DNA of 5,112 nt from NCBI GenBank assembly GCA_002325765.1, contig DCST01000004.1:13612-18723 (forward strand). The letters are read 5' to 3'. The notes under the pieces are model-generated. The model saw nothing but the letters and a program-made list of their open reading frames with translations. It did not search any database and had not been told where the DNA came from. Position numbers and translations under genes: made by a program. This document shows positions 1 through 5,112 of the stretch, piece after piece. This DNA comes from a bacterium UBA1459 (GTDB lineage: Bacteria > Pseudomonadota > Alphaproteobacteria > CAJXXZ01 > UBA1459). Numbering within the stretch: position 1 is the first letter of the stretch; the number at the start of each line of letters is the position of its first letter.

Positions 1-1
1 T

Positions 2-751
2 CAAGATCAAATATATGTTAACTGGACAGATATAACTCAAACAGTAAAACTTATAGTTAATGATATATTTCCTATTGCAGAAATTGATATTCAAAATGGA
101 GAATATATACTTACTTCATTTGAACCTAAATTTATTAAATATACTGATAATCATCGTATTATACATAAATGTAGAGCTTTATTTACTCAAGTACAACATC
201 AAATACAAAAACTTCAATATAGTTCAGATAAAACCAATATACAAATACTCAATAATGTATTAACAGAGTTATATATTGGTATGCAAGTAGGTACGTTTGA
301 TTTTTTATATGCTGCATTACTTCGTAGCTTAACTTTAATTTCTCAAAATACATACTTATTATCTTACTATACACCAAATATATTAAATAATATTTGTGAT
401 AAAATTGCAACATCTTTATCTATGCAAAATAAAAGCGATTATGTAACTGACTTTATTCTAAATAATAATATATATTCTGCTAGAATATCTAAAATAGGTA
501 AGATAATTATTATTATTGAACCAGCTAATATTGAAAATAAAGAATGGATAGAAAGCACTATTATTGCATCTGAGAATATGTTTGAACAAGCTTCTTTAAG
601 TAGAGTTAAAGGATTAAATAGAACTGTAACTATAAGCAATTCAATTATTGTAAATATTGATATTACATCTGAATACTTTTCTATGAATCAAAATCTTTAT
701 ATTTTAGGTAAAAATCTATGTATTTCAAGAATAAGTTTATATATAGAATAA
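2..751 (+). CDS. tssK: Type VI secretion baseplate protein TssK (VasE family), 3' part
   Basis: The reading frame is open from base 2 to the TAA at 749-751, so the gene begins upstream of the window; 249 residues are visible. TssK is a trimeric baseplate subunit of about 440 residues linking the T6SS baseplate to the membrane complex. Seen here: a strand-rich stretch (residues 24-46, PIAEIDIQNGEYILTSFEPK and following) resembling the end of the TssK N-terminal domain (…pia.l.l..g.y.l…f.P..i); a helical middle (51-140) with FDFLYAALLRSLTLIS and, after a short gap, YTPNILNNICDKI, like the TssK four-helix region; then a C-terminal part (157-249) with IYSARISKIGKIIIII and RVKGLNR, recalling the family's receptor-binding domain. 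That last domain seems shorter than usual. There is no membrane segment. The Met at codon 94 is internal, because homology continues upstream of it. An hcp-like gene 1.3 kb downstream supports the call. Identification is by motif order only, and divergence is high. Confidence 0.6.
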   Translation, partial: QDQIYVNWTDITQTVKLIVNDIFPIAEIDIQNGEYILTSFEPKFIKYTDNHRIIHKCRALFTQVQHQIQKLQYSSDKTNIQILNNVLTELYIGMQVGTFDFLYAALLRSLTLISQNTYLLSYYTPNILNNICDKIATSLSMQNKSDYVTDFILNNNIYSARISKIGKIIIIIEPANIENKEWIESTIIASENMFEQASLSRVKGLNRTVTISNSIIVNIDITSEYFSMNQNLYILGKNLCISRISLYIE

Positions 752-1989
752 AAGATCAAATATTTAAATATTTTCTCTTTATTTTTAATAAAAATGCAAA
801 TCTATTTAAATTAATTTTATTTATTATAATTACATGTTTACATATGTATAATCTTAGTTATTATATATGCTATATCTTTGGATATTATTTATATTATTTA
901 ATATTTTTTCATACATCTATACACACTAGTTGTATTACGTTTTTTTCTGGATATATTATTGATCAATTAAATATCTTATCTTATCAAATAACAGGTACTA
1001 TTGGAGATATACTATATATACTTATACATAACACATATGGAGTTATATTATTACCAATAGTTATATGGTGTATTTTTAATATAATAAACTATAATAAACG
1101 ACAACCTAAAATGAATTTATTATCAAAAAATACTAAAAAAGATACTTATAATAACTATGAGTCTCAACTAATAGATTTATGTAAACAATATTCTCTTAAT
1201 ATACAATATTCTCATAATATTAAATATAAGAATTATATTGCCTACATTTTTAAATGTATTAATGATAAAAATGAACTTACAATATTACCTTTGCGATTTA
1301 AAGCTCTAGCTTATGATTTTGAAAAAGCTATATTTAACTCATTTAACAATAAAATTAGACATATTTTTAATTATGATGAATGTATTATTGAGATTAATCA
1401 AAACAATATTACCTGTTTTAGTGAGATTACATATCAATCTCATAAATATTTATTTTACACTAATAAATCTTTTTTAATAGATGCTCGACAAAATATAGTT
1501 GTTTATGGAGATATTTTATATTCTATGTTATTTAGTTTAGTTTTAACCGCTCCTGGAGCAATAATATATCTTTTTAATTATATGCTTAAATATGAATTAG
1601 AGCTTTTTAAACCTAAATATATTTTATGTTTATCCGAAATCATTAAAGAAATGGAGTATCGATATATATCAATATATCAGTATGCAACTTCTATAGAAGA
1701 GTATAGACTTAATTCTCATAAAATATTTGAATATAAGCAATATAATAATATTTATTTATTTATGAATGAACCAGTAGAATCAAGTGATTTACATTTTATT
1801 ATACATAATGGACCAAGTGTTGGTATTTATACTATCTTATTTAACAAAGATTATAATAATATACTATTAAAAATTAGATCAGATAATATATATGATGGAT
1901 TTATATCTAAAAATGAATATAGGCAATATGTCAGCATACCTGTATTTAATATAGATGATATGTATAAGATACTAAAAAATAATTTATAG
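718..1989 (+). CDS. FtsK/SpoIIIE-derived membrane protein lacking the Walker A loop
   Basis: The 423-residue product follows the FtsK layout. Hydrophobic segments lie at about 30-42, 46-64, 71-85 and 95-124; the last (GDILYILIHNTYG then LLP) resembles the FtsK 4TM motif G.wlAd.l..lfG...ylLP. Then come PKMNLL (131-135 region, cf. FtsK PxLdLL), a beta-domain-like stretch (149-237), and the motor. Motor matches in order: NIVVYGD (259-265), MLFSLV (270-275), YELELFKPKYIL (292-303, cf. MLELSVYEGIPHLL), EIIKEMEYRY (307-316, cf. VNEMERRY), SIEEY (325-329, cf. NIEGYN), IYLFMNEP (345-352, cf. IVVIIDEL) and SVGIYTILF (367-375, cf. AAGIHLILAT). About seven residues holding the P-loop GxxGSGKS are absent, the Walker B Asp is Asn350, and no gamma domain follows. 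ATP-driven DNA pumping is therefore unlikely. The first 34 nt overlap tssK in another frame; a weak TAGG (705-708) lies 9 nt before the ATG, and the next in-frame Met is residue 43. It could be a decaying ftsK or a repurposed scaffold. Confidence 0.68.
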   Translation: MYFKNKFIYRIKDQIFKYFLFIFNKNANLFKLILFIIITCLHMYNLSYYICYIFGYYLYYLIFFHTSIHTSCITFFSGYIIDQLNILSYQITGTIGDILYILIHNTYGVILLPIVIWCIFNIINYNKRQPKMNLLSKNTKKDTYNNYESQLIDLCKQYSLNIQYSHNIKYKNYIAYIFKCINDKNELTILPLRFKALAYDFEKAIFNSFNNKIRHIFNYDECIIEINQNNITCFSEITYQSHKYLFYTNKSFLIDARQNIVVYGDILYSMLFSLVLTAPGAIIYLFNYMLKYELELFKPKYILCLSEIIKEMEYRYISIYQYATSIEEYRLNSHKIFEYKQYNNIYLFMNEPVESSDLHFIIHNGPSVGIYTILFNKDYNNILLKIRSDNIYDGFISKNEYRQYVSIPVFNIDDMYKILKNNL

Positions 1990-1997
1990 ATCTTAAA

Positions 1998-2003
1998 TAT
2001 AAT
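1998..2003 (+). promoter_or_regulatory. Probable -10 box of the hcp-like gene
   Basis: A consensus TATAAT lies just after the stop codon of the FtsK-derived gene, 33 nt before the hcp-like ATG. Normal spacing puts the transcription start near 2009-2010, exactly at the base of the following inverted repeat. No convincing -35 or TG extension is visible. In DNA this AT-rich a chance TATAAT is likely, so position is the main argument. Confidence 0.4.
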
Positions 2004-2008
2004 ATTTA

Positions 2009-2026
2009 TACAATATTTATATTGTA
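2009..2026 (+). repeat. Perfect inverted repeat in the hcp-like gene's 5' leader
   Basis: TACAATA (2009-2015) and TATTGTA (2020-2026) are exact reverse complements around a TTTA loop, giving a 7-bp, 4-nt-loop hairpin that ends 10 nt before the ATG. If transcription starts near 2009 the mRNA would begin with this hairpin, which could protect its 5' end; as DNA it could equally be an operator. It is AT-only except for one C-G pair, so chance cannot be excluded. Confidence 0.4.
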
Positions 2027-2036
2027 GTATTTCTAT

Positions 2037-2471
2037 ATGAATGAAGATCTAACAAATCCTATTGCAATAGATAAGTATTTAGATAGTACTAATTTTAGTG
2101 ATTTTATTGATAGCACAAGTATATTAACAATTAAGCATTCTAAAATTACTGGTCAGCCAAGTAAACATCCAATACAAGGAGTATCGATTATTCAGAATAA
2201 ATCTACTAAGTATATATATATTGTAACTAGTAGACCTATTCTAGGTAGACTTATCGCAGTTGCTCTTACTAAAGGCCCAGTTGAAATAAATATAAAAGTA
2301 CTTAATCAAAAACAAGATCCTGTGCTTGAAATTAATTTAATTGATATCCAAAACGTAAAATATGAAGCGCGTGGATGCAGTCAGAGAGTTGCATGCGAAA
2401 TATATATTTATGGTAAAATTAACTATAGTGTGAACACTGAAGCAGGTAACTTTGCGATAAATTTTAAATAG
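2037..2471 (+). CDS. hcp: Hcp-like type VI secretion tube protein
   Basis: Hcp forms the hexameric rings that stack into the T6SS inner tube and are secreted. This 144-residue product, slightly shorter than the usual 160-170, has no signal peptide or membrane segment and is strand-rich. Family-like features in order: a short N-terminus with an acidic stretch before SILTIKHSKITG (28-39, cf. IEVLSFSHG); IYIVTSRPILGRLIAVALTKG (60-80, cf. ftKyiDksSPkL.eAc.tG); VEINIKVLNQKQDPVLEINLID (82-103, cf. evtielrkag…yl.y.l.dv); a polar turn with GCSQRV (113-118); and IYIYGKINYSVN (122-133, cf. vsLnYgKIeWtY). There is no Shine-Dalgarno before the ATG; this start is kept because homology begins soon after it and a promoter-like region precedes it. 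Two cysteines (114, 120) are unusual. The TssK candidate nearby strengthens the call. Divergence is large and no search was run. Confidence 0.62.
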   Translation: MNEDLTNPIAIDKYLDSTNFSDFIDSTSILTIKHSKITGQPSKHPIQGVSIIQNKSTKYIYIVTSRPILGRLIAVALTKGPVEINIKVLNQKQDPVLEINLIDIQNVKYEARGCSQRVACEIYIYGKINYSVNTEAGNFAINFK

Positions 2472-2484
2472 ATTAATATATATA

Positions 2485-2493
2485 TGATATAAT
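2485..2493 (+). promoter_or_regulatory. Extended -10 promoter of the MFS-like permease gene
   Basis: TGATATAAT is a perfect TGnTATAAT extended -10. Its hexamer (2488-2493) ends 7 nt before the ATG at 2501, so the start of transcription would coincide with the start codon and the mRNA would be leaderless. The 16 nt ending here (2478-2493) recur exactly at 3685-3700 before the last gene. No clear -35 is seen, which fits extended -10 promoters. Confidence 0.6.
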
Positions 2494-2500
2494 TAAAAAA

Positions 2501-3532
2501 ATGATGCTATTATTAATCAGTATAATAATTATATTAATAGATATTAGTGCATCTATATTTAATAATCGTATTGTATCTACTACTTTTTTGTACAATGCAT
2601 CATGGTTTTATTTTTTTTTGACCTTTATTGCCTCTACAATTGGTGAAGCTTTTGCTACCCGGATGATTAAATATATAACGAATATAGGTATATTAAGATC
2701 AAGTATTTTTTTATTTTGTATTAATCTTCTCAGTCAAATTATAATAGTTAATTTTTGTGATCATAATTCTATATTTATCTTTCTATTTATAATAGGTATT
2801 TGTAAATATATTACTTTTTTTATACTAAATAAAATAGCTCAATTAATGCCAATATTTAAATTATATGCCCAATCTCTAGCTATTTCTCCAATGTTAGGAG
2901 CCTTATTATTGCATATCATAGACAAAAAACTCTTTTCTATTTTAATTATAGCTAATACTATTTGCATTATGTTGATATTATTTATTAATACTAACAATAT
3001 TATACTTGAAGAAGATACTCAGGTTTCTCTCTTTAATTTTGTAAAACATAATAAATTACTTGTTATAAAATATATTATTTTAAACTGCTCAGATCAGATA
3101 TTTAGTAAATTTTTTCAACTTACTATTACAAAATTATTAATATATAACTTTAATATTAGTACCTATATGTTTGTGATCTTTTTAGGTAAATTTGCTGCAT
3201 ATAATTTAAATATTTCTCTTATTAATAGACATATGACAAATATTTTCTTATTAATAAATATAATACTAATTTTATCTGTACCATTTTTACTAAAACACTA
3301 TTATATATTACTTATTGTATTATTTATTATTGGTTATATTTTTAATCAAGATTTATTTTATCTTAATCAATTGCAGCAAATTAATGACAAATCTTTTACA
3401 ATTATTTTTCATCAATTAAAGATCTTTTCTATATTTTTATCTGTGTTTATTGGATCTATTATTATTAAATTTAGTATATATTTAGTGTTTCTTGTTATTA
3501 GTATTCTATTATCAGTATTAATTTTTGTATAA
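2501..3532 (+). CDS. Putative 12-helix membrane transporter, MFS-like
   Basis: A 343-residue, almost wholly hydrophobic protein. Segments are visible at about 3-20, 34-51, 67-84, 91-109, 124-140, 143-162, 187-205, 220-238, 247-264, 267-283, 298-321 and 324-342. The hydrophilic stretch between segments 6 and 7 (163-186, with ILEEDTQ) divides the protein 6+6, the usual major facilitator arrangement. Short cationic loops such as TRMIKY after segment 2 sit where the family's loop 2-3 motif would be, but the classical GxxxDRxGRR signature is not recognisable, and the length is below the usual ~400 residues with loops trimmed to a minimum. The substrate cannot be told; intracellular bacteria use such permeases to import host metabolites. 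The gene has its own predicted promoter and no Shine-Dalgarno. Two tandem ATGs (2501, 2504) exist; the first is chosen because it falls on the predicted transcript start. Another 12-helix family remains possible. Confidence 0.5.
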   Translation: MMLLLISIIIILIDISASIFNNRIVSTTFLYNASWFYFFLTFIASTIGEAFATRMIKYITNIGILRSSIFLFCINLLSQIIIVNFCDHNSIFIFLFIIGICKYITFFILNKIAQLMPIFKLYAQSLAISPMLGALLLHIIDKKLFSILIIANTICIMLILFINTNNIILEEDTQVSLFNFVKHNKLLVIKYIILNCSDQIFSKFFQLTITKLLIYNFNISTYMFVIFLGKFAAYNLNISLINRHMTNIFLLINIILILSVPFLLKHYYILLIVLFIIGYIFNQDLFYLNQLQQINDKSFTIIFHQLKIFSIFLSVFIGSIIIKFSIYLVFLVISILLSVLIFV

Positions 3533-3533
3533 T
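3528..3533 (+). promoter_or_regulatory. Probable -10 box of the tRNA-Arg gene
   Basis: TATAAT spans the TAA stop (3530-3532) of the permease gene and ends 8 nt before the mature tRNA 5' end, so transcription would start within a base or two of the tRNA with almost no 5' leader. There is no clear -35. Co-transcription with the permease gene is the alternative. Confidence 0.4.
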
Positions 3534-3541
3534 ATACTTAT

Positions 3542-3614
3542 GTATCTATGGTGCAATTGGATAGCACTCAGAAGTCCTATTTCTGTAATGTAGGTTCAAG
3601 TCCTGCTAGGTACA
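3542..3614 (+). tRNA. tRNA-Arg (anticodon CCU, reads AGG)
   Basis: A full 73-nt cloverleaf can be folded. The acceptor stem is GTATCTA (3542-3548) with TAGGTAC (3607-3613), one T-G wobble. The D arm is GTGC/GCAC with loop AATTGGATA, containing GG18-19. The anticodon stem is CAGAA/TTCTG with loop GTCCTAT: U33, anticodon CCU at 3576-3578, A37. The variable loop is TAAT (4 nt) and the T arm is GTAGG-TTCAAGT-CCTGC. Arginine identity elements are present: A20, C35 and U36, with discriminator A73. The 3' CCA is not encoded (ACATAA follows), so it must be added enzymatically. The gene begins 9 nt after the permease stop. TTAT upstream (3538-3541) and ATAA (3614-3617) would lengthen the acceptor stem in the precursor. 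Confidence 0.93.
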
Positions 3615-3621
3615 TAAATAT

Positions 3622-3645
3622 GCTTAATACCTTATTAGCTTTTTT
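3622..3645 (+). terminator. Probable Rho-independent terminator after tRNA-Arg
   Basis: GC-t-TAATA, loop CCT, TATTA-GC (3622-3639) forms a 7-bp stem with one bulged T, and TTTTTT (3640-3645) follows at once. It lies 7 nt after the tRNA and before the next promoter. An overlapping alternative hairpin, TTAGC/GCTAA around the T-tract (3635-3650), is also possible. The stem is weak, being mostly A-T. Confidence 0.5.
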
Positions 3646-3691
3646 GCTAAACATTTTCTTAGAACATTTTATAAAAATAAAAAAATATATA

Positions 3692-3700
3692 TGATATAAT
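3692..3700 (+). promoter_or_regulatory. Extended -10 promoter of the membrane-anchored protein gene
   Basis: TGATATAAT, a perfect TGnTATAAT, ends 16 nt before the ATG at 3717. Transcription would start near 3707, giving a leader of only about 10 nt that begins at the Shine-Dalgarno. The 16 nt at 3685-3700 equal those at 2478-2493 before the permease gene. Confidence 0.6.
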
Positions 3701-3706
3701 ACAAAT

Positions 3707-3712
3707 AGAGGA
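3707..3712 (+). promoter_or_regulatory. Shine-Dalgarno site AGAGGA
   Basis: AGAGGA lies 4 nt before the ATG at 3717. It is the only strong ribosome-binding site in the window; the other genes have a weak one or none. It fixes this start codon and suggests efficient translation. Confidence 0.7.
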
Positions 3713-3716
3713 AAAT

Positions 3717-5096
3717 ATGATAAGCATAACAATATCATCACTAAATAATATATTCAACCCATTAAATTTAAATATTACTGTTTCTTGTTCAATTGCAAAA
3801 ATAGATATAAGCGATAAGGCAGTAAAGATTTCAGAAATATCTATCTTGGATCTATCACCTTTAGTAAAGGAAATAAGTTCTGAGCAGAAATTAAAAATTA
3901 AATATTCTATTGTATCTAACACAGAAGAAAAAGAAGAAGAAAAAAAACTATCTGAGTTGTTTGAAAACCCAAAAAATTGTTTACAAACAAAAGGAAATAA
4001 GGAATCTGTAACTAAAATTACTTCTATCTCAATTACATGCGAATCAAAAGATAAAGCAGAAGAACTAAAAGCAAAACTAGAGAAAGTTAACAAATCTCCA
4101 AAATATAGCGCATTTTCAATTGATAATGAAGGTAAGGTAGTAGTTGATTCAGCTAAAGCAAAAGATATATCTCAAAAAGTACTTACATCTATAACAACTG
4201 ATGGTGTTGTTACTTTTGAGAAAGGCAGCAAACCTATTACAGCTAAAAAAGATATATTTACTGATGAAGGTAAATTAGCAGAAGGAGTAACAATTAAATT
4301 AGATCCAGTAAAAGATACTTATACTCCTTTACCAGAATCAGAGCCAGCTCCAGATGCAAATACAACAAAAATAACACCAGGTGTTATATTTAGTTTAGAT
4401 AAAAAACCAGCAGATGATATTAAAGGAAAAAAAATAAACATAATTTATCCTGTAATAACAGATGGTAAAATTACCTCAGTTATAAAATCTACTGACTCTG
4501 CTACATTAGAAGACATTTTCAAAAAGAAAGTCACAGTAGAAAAAGAAACTCCATCAACTATAAAAGTTGAAGATAAAGCTGGGGATGGAAGAAAAGCAAT
4601 ATCAACTAGTAAGTTGTTATTTACTCCAGCAGAAGGTGAAGAGATAACAAAATCAGATGCTACAAAGATAAAAGGTTTTGTTACTTCAAAAGGAGAAAAA
4701 TTTACAATAACTGTAGAAAGCTTTAGAAAAGGACCAGTAACACCAGGTATTAAGGCATTTGATGAAGGTAAAGAAATACCAGCAACAGTAATTGAAAATC
4801 TAAAAGATCCTAAGAAGAAAGAGGAGAAACTATATAAGAAAGGAGATGGTACATATGAAGTTGCAAAAGCAGCTTCATCAGGTGCAACAGAAGTTACTTC
4901 AATTACTGTTTCATCTGATTCATCAGAAAGTATAGTCTTGATTGATTCAGGTTGTTCAAAAGGAACTTTTATGGATCATATAAAAGAAAATAAATTGGCA
5001 TATGGAATAGGAACAGTAGTATTAGTAGGAGCAATAGCAGCAATAGTACTGACAACAAAATCTTCTTCATCAGAATCAACAAAAGATAGTGAATAA
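3717..5096 (+). CDS. Unrecognised Lys/Glu/Ser/Thr-rich protein with C-terminal membrane anchor
   Basis: I do not recognise the family of this 459-residue protein. No cleavable signal peptide is clear. It has a moderately apolar N-terminus (1-50), a highly charged patch (69-80, with EEKEEEKK), an amphipathic Lys/Glu-rich helix candidate (109-127), and a long, probably strand-rich region (130-400) full of Lys, Thr, Ser, Asp and Gly. Degenerate repeat-like units of roughly 40-44 residues may be present: KDIFTDEGKL (179), GVIFSLDKKP (222), EDIFKKKVTV (265), LLFTPAEGEE (300) and IKAFDEGKEI (345). One membrane helix (428-446, LAYGIGTVVLVGAIAAIVL), preceded by HIKENK, leaves a 13-residue Ser/Glu-rich tail, so the bulk of the chain lies on one side of a membrane. 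Base use is less AT-biased than the genes upstream, with more G and GCA/GAA/AAA codons. It has its own promoter and a strong Shine-Dalgarno. A surface protein or secreted host-directed effector are both possible; no function is assigned. Confidence 0.75.
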   Translation: MISITISSLNNIFNPLNLNITVSCSIAKIDISDKAVKISEISILDLSPLVKEISSEQKLKIKYSIVSNTEEKEEEKKLSELFENPKNCLQTKGNKESVTKITSISITCESKDKAEELKAKLEKVNKSPKYSAFSIDNEGKVVVDSAKAKDISQKVLTSITTDGVVTFEKGSKPITAKKDIFTDEGKLAEGVTIKLDPVKDTYTPLPESEPAPDANTTKITPGVIFSLDKKPADDIKGKKINIIYPVITDGKITSVIKSTDSATLEDIFKKKVTVEKETPSTIKVEDKAGDGRKAISTSKLLFTPAEGEEITKSDATKIKGFVTSKGEKFTITVESFRKGPVTPGIKAFDEGKEIPATVIENLKDPKKKEEKLYKKGDGTYEVAKAASSGATEVTSITVSSDSSESIVLIDSGCSKGTFMDHIKENKLAYGIGTVVLVGAIAAIVLTTKSSSSESTKDSE

Positions 5097-5112
5097 TTTT
5101 AATATTCAAATT

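Noticed and set aside
60..263. 67-codon + strand open frame
   Set aside because: It lies in another frame inside tssK, whose own frame is open throughout and matches the family in this region. Its Leu/Ile/Asn-rich content is typical of random AT-rich frames.
281..283. ATG as the start of the first gene
   Set aside because: The frame is open back to base 2 and the upstream 93 codons carry TssK-like pattern, so this Met is internal.
439..639. 66-codon - strand open frame
   Set aside because: It is antisense to the conserved part of tssK, with no promoter or ribosome-binding site seen.
718..1989. The second gene as TssL/DotU or TssM/IcmF
   Set aside because: TssL has its single membrane helix at the C-terminus and TssM is about 1,100 residues. 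Motif order here follows FtsK instead.
3659..4093. 144-codon - strand open frame rich in Ser and Phe
   Set aside because: It mirrors the Lys/Glu-rich coding of the + strand gene, which has a promoter, Shine-Dalgarno and a much longer frame.
5091..5107. GAATA/TATTC hairpin around the last stop codon as a terminator
   Set aside because: It has only five mostly A-T pairs, overlaps the stop codon and shows no following T-tract before the window ends.
1..5112. CRISPR arrays, insertion sequences or long direct repeats
   Set aside because: No regularly spaced repeats, transposase-like frames or terminal inverted repeats were seen. AT-tract similarities are low-complexity, apart from the 16-nt promoter core.

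Overview
The window is extremely AT-rich; hand counts give about 15% G+C in bases 841-900 and about 28% in 4141-4200. It is compact, with every gene on the + strand, short intergenic gaps and one gene overlap. Proteins in the first 3.5 kb are rich in Ile, Asn, Tyr, Lys and Phe, as expected under strong AT drift. TGG encodes Trp and no in-frame TGA occurs, so the standard bacterial code fits. Together with recognisable type VI secretion (T6SS) parts and an FtsK relative, this suggests a reduced genome of an obligate intracellular proteobacterium, perhaps a Rickettsiales- or Holosporales-like endosymbiont. The taxon is inference.

Layout. 2-751: 3' part of a gene that best fits TssK (VasE family), the T6SS baseplate subunit. 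718-1989: a gene overlapping it by 34 nt whose product follows the FtsK plan (membrane N-terminus, linker, beta/alpha motor) but has lost the P-loop and altered the Walker B aspartate, and lacks the gamma domain. 2037-2471: an Hcp-like protein (T6SS inner-tube subunit) behind its own -10 box and a 5'-end hairpin. 2501-3532: a 12-helix MFS-like permease behind an extended -10 box so close that the mRNA is predicted to be leaderless. 3542-3614: tRNA-Arg(CCU), with a probable -10 box across the permease stop codon and a terminator hairpin at 3622-3645. 3717-5096: an unrecognised Lys/Glu/Ser/Thr-rich protein with a C-terminal membrane anchor, a good Shine-Dalgarno and a less AT-biased composition.

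How they work together. tssK and hcp point to a T6SS locus. The FtsK-derived protein lies between them, where the membrane-complex genes tssL/tssM are often found, and is probably no longer an ATPase. Whether it serves the secretion apparatus, is a decaying cell-division gene, or is only a neighbour cannot be settled here. The last gene looks like a separately transcribed host-interaction or membrane protein. All homology calls were made by eye from motif order and spacing, without database searches.
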